A stretch of 64,000 nt of DNA, taken from assembly GCF_950023065.1 (NCBI RefSeq), contig NC_088681.1, forward strand, positions 28,988,836-29,052,835. Direction: 5' to 3'. Source of the DNA: Planococcus citri (taxonomy: Eukaryota > Arthropoda > Insecta > Hemiptera > Pseudococcidae). Below, piece by piece: positions 21,100 through 33,916 of this stretch. The notes under the pieces are model-generated. The model did no database searches. It was not told the origin of the DNA and worked only from the letters and a program-made list of their open reading frames with translations. Each line of letters begins with the position of its first letter. Within the stretch, counting starts at the first letter, position 1. Made by a program: the position numbers and the translations under genes.

Positions 21100-24000
21100 G
21101 AGCACTCCCTCGACTGTTTTAGGTGGTTACCTTGAAATTCCAAAAGTAACAATTCAAAAGTGAACTTTTGACCAATTTATACCAAAAACTTCTGAAAAAG
21201 TGAAAAAAAAATCAAATCTTTGTAGTCGTTCCAACATCATAATTTGTCGTTGAAAACACAAATTTTGTAAATTTTTTCGTCGTCGTTACGCATTCTCTTT
21301 TTTGGCATGCACTATTATATTTCCCTAAAATAATCCTATACTTCCACTTTTGATCTCATCCCACACATGAAATTTCATCCTGATCAATTTCTTAGTTCAT
21401 AGCTCCCGGTATTCGTGCCCTGAAAGCATTCTCAAACTAAGCGAGAAGTTATACCTAATCGTGACTAGAAAATATCACGCGGTATTACTTTAATCGCCGA
21501 AAGAAACGTCAATTTCGAAGACTCTCAAAGTGTTTTTTTCGATAAAAATCGAAGCATCTAGGTTTTTTTAGTAACCCTCTAGACAAACAATATGCTTTGT
21601 ATTAACTTTCCACCGGAGACAGCGAAAGGATAAAATGATATTCCGTACACATTTTCTCATATTCTGGTGTTTCGTGTCTGGAAACACTATTTTTTTTCTC
21701 TCTTTTTCTTTGTCTATGCATAAAACAAACGTAGCTAGCTGTTATACCGCGAAATGGCAATACGTCGTCGGTGTATATACAAAAGCTTTATCTGAGATTA
21801 TTTAAATTCCTCGCAGCCAAAACATAAAATAACACGTCGAATTTAAGGATATTTTTTCAAATGTTTATCTATGTTGCAGCATTATGGACCACTGTATTTG
21901 AGAATGTGCTCAAGATTTTTGTACACATTTTTTTTTGCTCATGATTTGAAAAAAAATTAATAAATTAATAATTTTCGAAATACCTACAAGTTTCTGAGAA
22001 GGTACGTTTAAAAATAATTCTAAATGAAAAAAAAATTCTAAAAATGACAGATTTGTAACCCCAGTTAAAATTGTTTTGCCAAATAATACACATTTTACAG
22101 CTATTAAACGACACACAGATGCCATAGAGAATATTCAAAATATGCATCCCTTTTTTGCCAAACAATCGAGAAAACCCGACCAGATAAAATAAAATACCAT
22201 CGGTAAAGAATTAAAATATTCGACTCGGTTGTTTGCGGATGTTGAAAAAGATGACGACGTCGCCAATTCGAGACGTTTTGGAAATAGGAATATAAAAGAA
22301 ATAAGGTACCTATATTCTTCTCGAATTCGAACAATACGCCAAACGGTTGGTTCAATAAAACGCGAAAATAATTGGAAAAAATTGACGTTATTTGAAAATA
22401 CACGCCGAAAGAAGCGGCCATAAATTCGCAAATACATAGGAACCGGCTGTTCTTAAAATTAAATTATCGGCGATAAAATTTACGCGTTTTCGATTGCACT
22501 TTTATTACGAGAAATTTACACGTTTCAGCTTGTCGTCCTATAGTCATGGAAAAAACCCCCCACTACAGTAAAATAATATATATACTTACTAGAAAAACTA
22601 TGAAACCGTGTCATTATTCAATAGTCGGGTTCGAAATAGCTGACGTTATGCCCGGATATACTTTTATTTCACCTCTGAAAATGGCAGCTTTTTCAAATTG
22701 TTTTCAGTTTAAGCGTTTTTTTTCAAGTTTTAATTCCTTTTTTATCGAATGAGTACCTACCTTTTTTACTCGATATCTTTGTAGGTAGGTATTCGAAATT
22801 TAAATGAGCTTTCGAGGTGAATAGAACAAGCTATACGAGTGTATTTTTCGAGTCCTAAGAGAGTTGCGAAACTCAAGAGGATACTACAAGATAGATGGTT
22901 CAACAGAGAAATGGTTAAGTATTTTTTTTTTGCAAAAGCAACGATTTTAGGAAAAGTCCATTTTTCCGATTGGAATTTTCTTTGGCAATACTTCAAAAGA
23001 AATAGTATAGCATTAAATTATAGTCTTTCAAATAACGAACTATACGAGTGATTCCGTAGAGAAAAAAATGGTAATCGTTTGAATTTGAACCATCATTCAG
23101 ATCTTTCACCAAATAGGACTCCTTAATAGTTCATATTCCAGTATAATCTTCAAATATTCGAAATGAAGATCTGCGAGATATCGTTTGAGAAATTAATTAA
23201 TCTCCTCGTGCAATACGATTTTTATCCTTAAGTATCTTATTTTATTTTTTTGCTGCGATTTAGATTTGAGTAGTAATTTTTGTTAGACCTATAAACGTTT
23301 TATATTCTCTATCCATTTATTTGATTAGGTACCTAGGTCTGAATTTGGCTTCATGGATTTATACTTGAAGCATACTAACATTTCTTATACCTACTTATAC
23401 AAAAGAATATAAAAGACCTTCAAGTTGATTTTTTTTTTTTTTGCTTAAAATATAATATAATATTGGAGTGAAATTCTAGGTGAAATTCATTTCGCATAAA
23501 GATTATTTATTGTCGGCGTAGCGTGGTGAAAAGAAATAACTGGAACGCGACGAAAACAAAATTAATTAGAAACGAGGCCGATTAATCTCGTAAACGAATG
23601 AAATTAATTGAAGATTTAAATTGTGACTGATCAAACGACGAACGTAGAAAATTTTAATTTTCTCGAGCACAGAATCATTGGACTTGAAGTATACAAGTAA
23701 ATGTAAAAGAAACCGATCGAAATCTTTGTGTAAAAAAAGAAGCCCGTAAAAATAATTAAATAAAAACTAAATTATTCGACTTGGCTTTAGAATAAATTTG
23801 CATAGAGTCCGTTCAGCTATCGAAAGAGATTAAAATTTTTTACCAGTGAAGAAATTCAGACGTAGAACGTGTACTGGTTGGGAGGAGAAAAACACGTATT
23901 TTGAATAGGTGTCTTTTAAAAATAAAAATTACCGAACGTTGGACTAATTTTTTTTTTTTGGAGTGTTGTTCAAATGTAAGAGGTTTTTCAATCGTTTAAT

Positions 24001-24400
24001 GGTGTGCAATTTAATTTGATCGAGTTTCTTTATGAAGTCTAGGTCTGCTATATGAAAATTCTACGTGTAAAATCGAAGCATTAACGTTTTTCTTTCTTTC
24101 AAGGTCACATTTGAATTTTTTCCACGTTTTTTGTTAAATTTAACAACAACAAAAAATTGAATGAGTGGGAAAAAATTCAATTTTCTTGAGTGAGATCAAT
24201 TTTTTTTTCGAAGGAAAAATTTACGAGTGAACTTTCTTATTTTTACCTACTTTTTGAATTAAAAAAAAGTAGGTACCTACCAATGCAATTCTGCAGAAAT
24301 TTTGAGAAAAGTTCAAAGAAAATGTTTTTGAAAGGTATAATTCTTAGAGGCAAATTCTGACTTTTTGTTCTAAAATTGAATTTGACAATTCAGTTCAAAA
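21100..24400. other. Non-coding; nothing recognised
   Basis: AT-rich with long A and T runs. Several open stretches on the minus strand at 21.9-22.4 kb were examined; they are short and rich in Phe, Leu and Ile with no recognisable motif. No exon of the arrestin gene could be identified here, although downstream exons of that minus-strand gene would be expected at lower coordinates. Confidence 0.4.
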
Positions 24401-24419
24401 ATTGAACACTGCTACAAAT

Positions 24420-25580
24420 AAACAGCAATTCAGAGGAACAGTCAAACATCAATGATCAGATCCGAGATATTAGATTCAATACAGAAAACCTGACAGCCTG
24501 ACTACATCTTGTCTGGCTTGACTAGATCCGGTCATGAGACCTGTTTGATCTGATCAGATTTAGATTCAGACATTTTCCGGATGCAATTTAAAATTTGAAA
24601 TTAGCAGAATTAATCAGGCCAGCTAGAGTTCTGATCGGACTAAATCTGTTCTGACTTAATTTGAGTCAATATTTTCCCTTTGGGCTCCTAGCGGAAAATT
24701 CATTCATTCGCTGCTTATTTATGTATTTGTTGCCTCAATTGAATCTGATCTGATTATGTTAGATCCGGACATTCCTTTGGTTCAATTCGATTTGATCAGA
24801 TCTCAGATCGAACTTTTTGTAGAATTTGATCAGATCAGATTAGATCCAATTCAGAAAATCAGACTACATCATCTCGTCAAATCTGAATAGATCCGAGCAA
24901 GCTTGATTGATAAGATCAGATCAGCTCTGCGCGTTCTCTAGATACTTACCTACAATTTGATTTGACTAAATCTCAGATAGAATTTTTTTTTGGATTAGAT
25001 CTGTTCAGACGTGAGCTAGTCCAATACAGAAAGCTCGCTTGTATCTTGTCAGATATATGAATATCTTGCATCAGATCAGATCTACACATTCTCCAAATCC
25101 AATTTAATCAGACCAGATTTGACTATAGTGCAGAGTTTTGATCAAACTAGATCTCTTCTGAACTGATCAGATCAGATTAGATCAGATCAGATTTAGGCAT
25201 TCCATTCATCTAATTTGATCTAGTCAGATCTGACCCGATCGAAATTTTAATCAGATTAAATCTGTTTAGACCAAATATTGAATTAAATAGAGGGAACCTG
25301 ATCGGATCTTATAAAATCAGATCATATTCAGACATTCCCTGAATACAATTTTATCACATTAGATCTGATCACGTCAAAATTTTGACCAAATTAGATCTGT
25401 TCAGATCTGATCAGCGATCACATTTAACCAGGGAGACCTAATTGGATCTGATCAGACTCGTTTCATCAGTGATGTGGTCAGATCTAGTGAGATCTAAATA
25501 TTTCCCAGACCTAATCAGATCAGAGCTTTGATCAGATATGATCTATTTAGACCGGATCAGATCTAATCTTTTTCATTAGC
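24420..25580. repeat. GATC-rich degenerate satellite
   Basis: About 1.15 kb saturated with GATCAGATC, GATCTGATC and AGATCTG words. A higher-order unit of very roughly 120 bp can be traced: AGACATTCC, then GAATACAATTTGATCAGATC-like, then AAATTTTGATCAGATTAGATC-like, then TCTGTTCAGA, then a CAGAxxxCTGATC phrase. Copies are strongly diverged. A short outlier of the same repeat is at 11.50-11.71 kb. No coding potential. Confidence 0.85.
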
Positions 25581-27778
25581 GATGCAACAATTTGTCTATT
25601 ACAAGACATTTTAGCAGAAATCATCATTTTAGTGGTATTTTTTTGTAACAATTTTGTACCTACCTAGTACCATACGTATTAGCTCAAATCTTGCAATATC
25701 GTATCATTTATCTGCATACTTTCAACTACAATTTCAACTGTTCTTTTTTTTTGAATTTTGAATTTTGATAAATTTCCAATGTTGAGTGTTGAGGTAATTT
25801 TTTTCGATTACAACAGATCAATTCATTTGTTGGAAATTGATCTGATCGAGAGATTAATCTTTTAATCATAATATTTTTTTTTGTATTTTCACAAAAAATT
25901 CAGTTTTTATCCTTTTAAATACACATGTACTTGGTCTTAAAAAGTTCAGAATAACCTTCATTTATTACGTATTACATATTTTTTTGAACGAAAGGTTCAA
26001 TTGATTTTGATGTAATTTCTTATGAGTGCCTACTTTTTTCAAACAACAATTTTTTGGTTCCAATGAGATCAATCACCTTAGATCGATACCTGTTCAATAT
26101 ACCAGATACCTAAATAAATGAAATCTATTTCAATGATCATTATTGTTCGATTCGATCCACTATTTTAGACTCCTACCTCAAATATGAGTTGAATTATGAG
26201 GCTGTTCAACCAAACCTAGCCTAACCTAACGTTTTCAATGTAAATGATGAAAATTTGTTGGTCCCCCCTTCCCCCAATCTCCCTTAATAGGTAGGTACCT
26301 ACACATTTTTAATTAAATCGTAGATACATACACATTCAGTAAGCCCATTCCGCACTTCCCTTGCTCTATGAAGATAGGTACCAAAGTCGATGAACTTCAC
26401 AAGCTGTTTATAGCACTAAACGAAATTCACCACCTTGTCTAATGTCCAATGTTATTTATTTCAGCGTAAAATAGTGAAAAGATACCTGCACCCGTCTGAA
26501 ATCTTATAAACAACAAAATCGTGAAAAATTTCTTCCGAACTTTTCCAAACTCTCAAGGTCTGTTTCATTTGCCCTTTTATCTCGCTAGGTACCTTCATCT
26601 AAGTTAGAATGAAAAAATTTCATTCATACGAGATACGCGTAGTTCTTCTTCGTATGTATCTGCCCATTACTCGTCACAATCCGTAACAATATCCGCTGCC
26701 CAATCAAACCTATCAACTTGATACGAGAAACGTGTATTTTATTCATCAAAAGGTAAGGTAACTTTTCAAACACATATAGCTTTCCGTCGTTTCACTGTCA
26801 AACAAACACCTCGTATGTGTCAACGTAAAAGATATCTCACCATTTTGGTATAGTATAGGTACGGTATTTGCAGAATCGTGACCTTAATAAATATACCTAT
26901 CGTCGTATAGTAACAAATCCAACAAAAAAAACAAGAAAATGTGCTGAAAATTTCCAACAAAAATACCCACGACGTAGTTGTGGATAGACTACTGTAGGCA
27001 TATGGTATCATAATGATGGCTAAGAAAGTACCAATATCTACTTACATAGAAATACCTACTACTATGTACCTAAACCAACTAAATACCAACGACGATGCAA
27101 ACTGTGTCGTAAAATAATTAAATAAAGAAGGTAGTTCATTCCTGGGTATAACTCAGTTGATATTCATGTTTTAATATTATCTCGTAGCGTAATTTTTAGA
27201 GAAAAGCAGCAAAGAATGCATATTCCTGGCGCAGAACCCGTTTGCACCAGAGAATAAGTATTTTTAAAGCAACCGACGAAAATTTCCGCTCTGCATGATA
27301 GATATGGGAGACTGGGGTTAAATGCTTCAAGGGTGAAGTGTCATACTCGCCAAATCTCCATCTGTATGTGATGCAACCTAGCGAAATTTGAGGTGAAGTG
27401 TCACTACAAAAAAATCATAGAGTAATTTTTAAAATTGCTCAAAAGTATGAGGTTTCTAAAATTTTGAAAAAATCTCAAATATGCGCAAAAGATCTCTCTA
27501 TCTCATGATGCAATTAAATTCAAGACTGTTTTTTTAGAGAAAAAAAAATAAAATGTAAAAAGTGTGACGCATTGCACCTCAGTCTCCTCTATATTGCTAG
27601 GATACATTTTGCAAGCTCGTTAGCATGCCGAATAGATTCTAGGTAAAGGTAACCGAGTAAAATGCATTATTATTGACTCGAAAACAATCTTTTCTAAAAT
27701 ATTAAATTGTACTCGCGATTGTTTGCGTTGTAACGAACTGTAAAATAAAATTGTCATTTACTTACTTTTATATAATAC
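25581..27778. other. Intronic or intergenic, nothing recognised
   Basis: AT-rich sequence downstream (on the minus strand) of the arrestin exon. I searched for the next arrestin exon, which should complete an AG-N codon after GYI, and found no candidate without early stops. Confidence 0.4.
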
Positions 27779-27896
27779 CTGATGTAACCTGGTTTACTTT
27801 CAAATGAACACGGTAACGAGGATTCCGGCAACTGGAATTTAAAAGCGTACTGATGGATTCCGCGAGGTAATATTGGAACACTACTTTCGTATTTTT
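27779..27896 (-). CDS. Arrestin-domain (ARRDC-type) gene, internal exon
   Basis: A 118-bp exon on the minus strand. It is bounded by acceptor GTTTCAG (plus 27897-27903) and donor GTATTATA (plus 27771-27778). Joined to the upstream exon it reads EKYESSVPILPRGIHQYAFK then FQLPESSLPCSFESKPGYIR. This matches the hallmark of the arrestin N-domain in alpha-arrestins: a LP.G.H...F.FQLP....PSSFE...G.IR stretch. These proteins are cytoplasmic adaptors that link membrane receptors and transporters to ubiquitin ligases (family knowledge). The exon starts in phase 1, matching the G that ends exon 48124-48246, and ends in phase 2. The neighbouring downstream exon was not found. Domain identity is strong; paralogue is unknown. 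Confidence 0.85.
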
Positions 27897-28960
27897 CTGA
27901 AACATAAAATATTTACTCAATCATTCCTAATTTCATTACGTTACAGAAGAAACTTTGTCGAACGTAAATATTTGTGCTCTCGTTAACGTGTACCTAGCTT
28001 TGCCTGTACCTAGCTAGAGTTACCTGCATTTGCGAATACTACGTATAGGTACCTAGGTACCTTTTTTATACGTTTTTTCGATTTTGTTCTATCATTATTC
28101 TAAACGCCGTAAATAATGAGTGCTGTATTGTAGGTAACGATGAATATGAAGTACCAATACAATGTAAATACCTCTATTCGATTCGCGTCTCGCGAATAGG
28201 TAAGTTTGAAATAAATCATGTATTTTCAAATAGAACATCAACATCGTTGCTCAATAATGCGAGCTTCGTTAAGTTATATCATATTCACAACCAGCACGAA
28301 AATTCTCACGACGAGCAGTAATACTGTGTGAAAATGATCAATTACGAAACAAGAGGAAATTCTCGGTCTCTTAGTCACTGATTTCGCATATATTTTTTTT
28401 TCTTCTTCAGAGAAAATATGAGTACCCATAGACCAGCTATAGGTAAAGAAAAAATTTGAGAATCCAACAAAATTTTCAATTTTCCAAAATTCCACCGATA
28501 AATAAAATTGTAGATCACAATTTTCATACCAGAGTAAAAAGTAGTGTTCACATTGAAGTTCCAAATCCTCATTTGAAACAAAACAGACTTTCACTACAAA
28601 TAAAAGAACCCCCCCCCCCCGCTGTACGGATGTAATAATCTTGTATATAACCCCCCCCCCCCCATCGTCACAAAACTCACAAGGGAACCTTTTGAACTCC
28701 ATGGTACACAGAGATTTGAACGAAACCATGCTAGATCGAAAGATGATATTCTAAGAGTTCCTTAATCAAAATTTCAGGTCCTTAAAACAGCTACCTATAT
28801 TATTCAAGTTTCTTTTTTTTTTTGAGAAAAGTGAACCAATTACCAATTTTTTAAAGCTTTTGAAAACTTTGAATTTCATGTGAAAATTTCTTAATATTGA
28901 GTTCCTGTGAGCTCCAGAACTAATTTTAAATTTTCTAATTTGGAGTCCCAGAAAATTTCA
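27897..28960 (-). other. Arrestin intron, 3' part, with paired poly-C tracts
   Basis: This is the part of the 20.2-kb intron next to the acceptor. It carries two C tracts, C12 at 28609-28620 and C13 at 28651-28663, separated by 30 bp; they are G-rich in the sense strand of the gene. The longest minus-strand open stretch here (28274-28729) runs across these tracts and is not credible as a protein. Confidence 0.6.
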
Positions 28961-28969
28961 AAATTATAT

Positions 28970-30014
28970 TGTTATGGTGCAATCTGCCTCCACCTGCTAG
29001 GTGATAGATCTTAGGGTAACCCTTTATGCGATGTGATTTATTGCTATTTAGTAAAGAGGGTTCCAGTAACATGGGAAAATATTATAACATAGAGAGTGAA
29101 CAATACCTTTCAATAGTCAAGGAGGCACGAGCTTCTGTCGATTGAAAGGTATCATCACTTAGTTTTTGCGATTGGCCGTGGCAAGATCCTCGTCGAAGTA
29201 TGTGGTCAAGGAGTAATTTGTATGTGTGACAACAGGCCTAGGCCTAAGTTACATTATTTCAGGTTAACCCACCTCGCGTGTGTTTAAGATAATATTTTGA
29301 TTTTATCGTAATCGTTGGTAGTTATTAATTAATTCTCTGAGGTAATGATCCCACGATTATAACCTTTGCGGTCATATCAAGATATTCCTAGGCATCTTGA
29401 ATGAAGCGTGTGATACATGTGTCTCTTCGTAAAGCAGCCACTGACAGCCACTATTATTGGGGTAGGCTAAGGAAAAGAGGTGGTGTGACAGTGAGCAGTG
29501 TTTGGTAAGTGTGAACTTACATGGTGGTGTCTCCACTATATTAATTATAGCTTTATTGTAATTAATAGATGATGTCAATAGACGTGAGGGATGGAGCATG
29601 GATTCCTCACTCACGTCATTATGAACCTATTTCGCATACATAGCTTTAGTAAATTGCTCGGCTAGTAAGGTATCAATTCCATGTATAATTGCCATGATAT
29701 GCCAGGAGATCCTATCTGTCTAGATTGAACGCATTTAATAAATAAATAACATATTACAATATGTTATAAATAATGTAGATGTAGTGAATGTCTTGACCGA
29801 ATAAATCCTTTGTACATAAATGGTATTTAAATGTTGATCATTTCTGTACTTGATGACTTAGAATCTTTAGTGGTCACTCAAGAGAACTCCCATCTGAGCT
29901 AGTCGAGAGTCGAATAAATCTCCCCCCTAAGGTGATATTTATGAGAGAAACCATCGAAACAGTAATGAGTAATTACACCAATCATCGCTGATCATTATCA
30001 ATTCTAAGATAACA
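28970..30014. mobile_element. Solo LTR, 1045 bp, TSD ATAT
   Basis: It begins TGTTATGGTG and ends CTAAGATAACA, giving the TGTTA...TAACA inverted termini typical of retroviral-type LTRs. ATAT is found immediately outside both ends (28966-28969 and 30015-30018), a 4-bp integration duplication. AATAAA-type words occur inside. No internal coding region, primer-binding site or second LTR is present, so it is a solo LTR left by LTR-LTR recombination. It is inserted in a dispersed A/T-rich repeat. The family (Ty3/gypsy or BEL) and orientation are not determined. Confidence 0.72.
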
Positions 30015-30018
30015 ATAT

Positions 30019-33000
30019 GGAAATTTTATATTTTAATTAATTTTTATTTTTATTTTTTTTATTTTTTGAGAATACCCTATAATTGCAGGAGAAAATTTGG
30101 GATTTTAACCGACGCAAAATCGAGCTAGTTATAAAATATTTACGTTAATTGATCGAATGGGTCACAAAAATGGCGAATCTGAAATAATAGGTGCTCATTT
30201 TCATTTTCACTCTACATTATACAGCATTTTTTCGACTAGAATCCAAAAATCTACTAGAGGCCCCAAAATTGTTTGAAACAATCACCAATCAACTCGGGTG
30301 ATCGAAAATTGAGTTCAAACCAAATTTCAGCTTTCCAGGTCGATTTACATAATTAAATTTCAATTTATTCCTATATTTTGACTCAAATTTGAATTTCTGA
30401 AATAAAATTTAAATTTTCTAATTTAGAGCTCCTGCAAACTCCGCAATGTATTTTAAATTTTGTAATACTTTTGTAGTGCTTCTGTGACCTTCAAATTTTG
30501 TTTATTAATTTGGGATCTAAAGAGAAACGTTTTTCATACAACATTTTATTCAAGTGGCTATGAGAGGGGGAATGTACCTACGTCCCCAGAAACTTTTATA
30601 GGTGTTAGATTGAGGAATCTGATGATGAAATAAATAAATTGAGTGATCGGGCCTTTTTTTTTCAAAAACAGTATTCAACGAAAATTTTCTGTATCTGTCA
30701 AATTATCGATACTTGTATTTTTGGAACCACTGAACGTGATTTTTTTATCTTCAATATTTTTTACTTTTCTGAAGATTTGAAGGTGATTTTTGACAATTTC
30801 AATTCAGTGTTAAGTATTTAAAAATAAAGAAATTGTTGTAAAGTCTCCTCTCCAATGAAAATTTTAAATCAATGTATACGTTTTTTGGTCAAGTTTAAGT
30901 ACTCAATGCTCAATCAGACATGATCATTTGGATCATGTCTTCAGCTTGATCCGCATCAAGCCTGAGCTTTATGCAAGGAGTCCGAGTCATGCCCAGAACT
31001 ACTGACAAATTAGCTAAAATAGGCCTGCAGGTTACCCTTACTTCGTAGGTATACGTATTCAAGCACACTATTAATGAAATGTTGACGAACTTTTGCTCAA
31101 AGATTTATCCCGCGAAAACCACCGGCAGGTACCTATAATCAAAACAAAGTGATTCCGCGCATTTCACAAATGTCATAACACCAGTCAACCTCAACTTGAA
31201 ACTGGAAATGAAAAGCTCATCGTGTGTACAGAGCGAAACGTTACGCGTTGCATTTGACACTATTTTTCCCCTACTTATACTATAACAATAATAAACAACT
31301 CGGTAATTAATCATTCTGCCCAAATGGCTTAGTATATAAAGTTGTAAGGAGTTATTTTTCACGTCTGTGGCAGTAATTTTGCCCCAGTTTGACGTGTCGC
31401 CAATGATATTCTAAACGGCCATAGTAACAATTATTTGGAAAAACGTTTCGGCGGCTCGGATCCATTAACACTTTATCTGCTCGCTGCTTTGATAATGCCT
31501 ATGCCCTATAAGGTTTACTTGAAAGGGAACCTTTACTGATACCGAGTTGAAATAAAGGGATCGTTCATCAAAATATCTCGAGCATTATTTTCATCCATAC
31601 AAACAGTTCTTATTCCGCCCTTATTTGCTTATCGCATCCAGATACGTATATATACGCGAAATGGCGAAATCTCTCAACCGTAAAACGTAGCCTGATTCGT
31701 AATTGCGACGAATTCATATTCGAGCTACGTTCGATACACTTTTTTGCAAGTACAACTTTTTTTCCTTTTACTTTTGGAGCTTTATAATGTCGAATATCAA
31801 ACAATTACCATATAAGCCTTTTTTTCTTCCTTTTTTTTTTTTTTAATAGGTAGGTATATGCACGGAAATTCGCTCTTTTTAATGAAAAAAATTTCGCAGA
31901 TATTCAATTACGCGCTTCATTGAGCAGAAATAGTTAACGCTGACCGAATTCACGACGTGCACATGGTCTGGAAATTTTTACCCTTTAATACCGCGACAGC
32001 GAACCAGTGCTATAATTCGACGAAATAACCAAAGCTGTTTTCAGTTCTCGTTCTTGTACTGTATACCATATAGCTTTTCCACAGTAGCTAAGTCATACTA
32101 TCGTCGATTTATTGATTTTTTTTTGTTTTATAACTTTTCTGTCTGGTTTTGTAATTAAAATAAGTATCAGCTATTCGAGTCTGACATCGTTATTGCCATA
32201 TTTTTACGACTGTGTCCCAAATACGTATTTAGGTACTAATATTTTCACAGATATTGGTAGTTTTTTCTTCGACTCCCAGCGTATGATAATCGATTATTAT
32301 ATTGGAGTACCTACCTACCTATATGTATACTTCTACGATCAGAAATTGTTATTGCCCAATCACCTAAAAATAAACGGATACTTGAACTTGGTGACTCTAA
32401 AAAGCTCAGAATCGAAATTCACACTACATGTTCATAGCCTAGTTTGTCTTTTGTTTTCTTAAAATTGGCAAGCTGGTGAGGAATTGCGTTCAAATTAATA
32501 GAAAAAACGAATATTCATATCAATGTTCTTGAAAACTTGACAAACGACCTCATACAATATACCACTTCAGTTTTAAATTGTCTTATCGAAACTATACCTA
32601 TGCCCTAAATGCCCTTGACAGGATTTGAGATATGATTTTGAGGCTATAAGTCAGCGCCTCTAATTTCATTCAGATTTTGACCAAATTCAGTGAAAAGCTC
32701 TCGTATATTTTGAGTTTAAAGTCACTCAAAAAGAATTTTAGCTCTGGAGGTGCTCCTGGAGTGAAGATCATTTGGGTCCTCAAACAGGAGGCATTTTCGA
32801 AGAAATTGCGGTTTTTTCGTTCTAGCACACTTCCAACCTGTTTTGTGAAAAATGGCCCACTTCCAAAAGATGATTTGATATGCTACGTGGACCAAGGCCA
32901 TTGACATTAAAATTCAAGTCCATTTTTAGGGTTCTACTGAGCGGTTGAAAATTTGCAAGTTGCTTATTTTTGGGCGAGTTGAAGTGTTATATATTTCGAT

Positions 33001-33135
33001 TTAATTAGCCCAAAAATCGAAAGATATTTTTGCAGCTGCAGTGATTCCAATCTTTTGGTCATTGTTGCAAATCTCAAAAAACCAAAATTTGATTCGTTTT
33101 TTGCTATTTTTCAGAATTTTTTGTAATTTTCAATG
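30019..33135. other. Arrestin intron; dispersed repeats only
   Basis: The part at 30215-30380 is a copy of the dispersed family (CTAGAGGCCCCAAAATTG, CCAATCAACTCGGGTG, CCAAATTTCAGCTTTC, GGTCGATTT). The part at 30390-30480 matches single units of the tandem repeat at 33.14-33.60 kb. The rest is AT-rich with no recognised exon. Open stretches at 31.1-31.4, 32.1-32.5 and 32.7-32.9 kb were judged not to be genes. Confidence 0.45.
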
Positions 33136-33139
33136 ATGT

Positions 33140-33600
33140 CCAAAACATTATTTTTCAAAGCTTGCAGGAGCTCCAAATTATACAGAATTGAAAATTTATT
33201 ACGAAATTGCAATATAATTCTGGAATTTTCTGGGGCTCCAAATTACGAAATTGAAAAGTGATTTTGGAGTTCGCGGGAGCTCCAAATTACAAAATTGAAA
33301 ATTAATTTCGAAGTTTGCAGGAGCTTTACAAAATTGAAAAAGTCAATTTCAGAGTTCGAAGGAGCACCAAATTAGAAAATTGAAATGTATGTAATTTTGG
33401 AGTTTGCAGGAGTTCCAAAATACAAAATTGAAAATGAATTTCAAAAGCTTCCAGAAGCTTCAAATTATGAGACTTTCAAATAAGTACCTACCTAAATTTT
33501 AGAGTTTCCAGGAGCTTCAACTTACAAAGTTGAAATGTAATTCGGGACTTTGCGGGAGCTTAAAGTTTGCAATTGAAAATCATTTTTCGAAGTTTGTAAT
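33140..33600. repeat. Degenerate tandem repeat, unit about 45-58 bp
   Basis: The unit is approximately 'GCAGGAGCTCCAAATTACAAAATTGAAAATNAATTTCGAAGTTT', with starts near 33170, 33228, 33284, 33325, 33358, 33406, 33462, 33520 and 33572. Isolated units of the same repeat occur at about 28850-28965, 30390-30480 and 39690-39900. Confidence 0.8.
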
Positions 33601-33752
33601 TTAAAGGCTCTCGTCGTCGTCGTTGTCATGGTTCCTTGTCCTTTACAGGACATTGGAAATTGCATTTTTGTGGTACCCTACCAGGGTGAGGTGAATGCCT
33701 ATATGCCACTGCAATTATTCTGGGGAATCAACGTTGTTTTGAGCTTTCACGT

Positions 33753-33916
33753 TGTTGGGGGTAATACCTATCTTTCCCTCCCTGGGGTGCCCTCTTCGTC
33801 CTAACACTCCCGAGGGCCCCACGTTGGGCGCTAATGTTGGGGGTAATACCTATCTTTCCCTCCCTGGGGTGCCCTCTTTGTCCTAACACTCCCTAGGGCC
33901 CCACGTTGGGCGCCAA
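33753..33916 (-). repeat. Two extra 82-bp units (PBS plus LTR end)
   Basis: Units 33753-33834 and 33835-33916 are 82 bp each and nearly identical. A third, partial copy is the genuine LTR end from 33917. Each unit holds a PBS-like 18-mer (33898-33915 perfect; 33816-33833 with one change) plus the terminal 60 or so bases of the LTR. On the minus strand the PBS ends GTGGGGCCC, and the LTR interior also contains GTGGGGCCC. This 9-bp shared word sits exactly at the junction. Confidence 0.85.

Noticed and set aside
22104..22437. Overlapping minus-strand frames of about 100 codons
   Set aside because: Two overlapping frames are open because of A/T composition. Neither has recognisable residues or splice context.
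28274..28729. A 151-codon minus-strand frame
   Set aside because: It crosses two poly-C tracts and has no domain or codon pattern of a protein. It lies in the arrestin intron.
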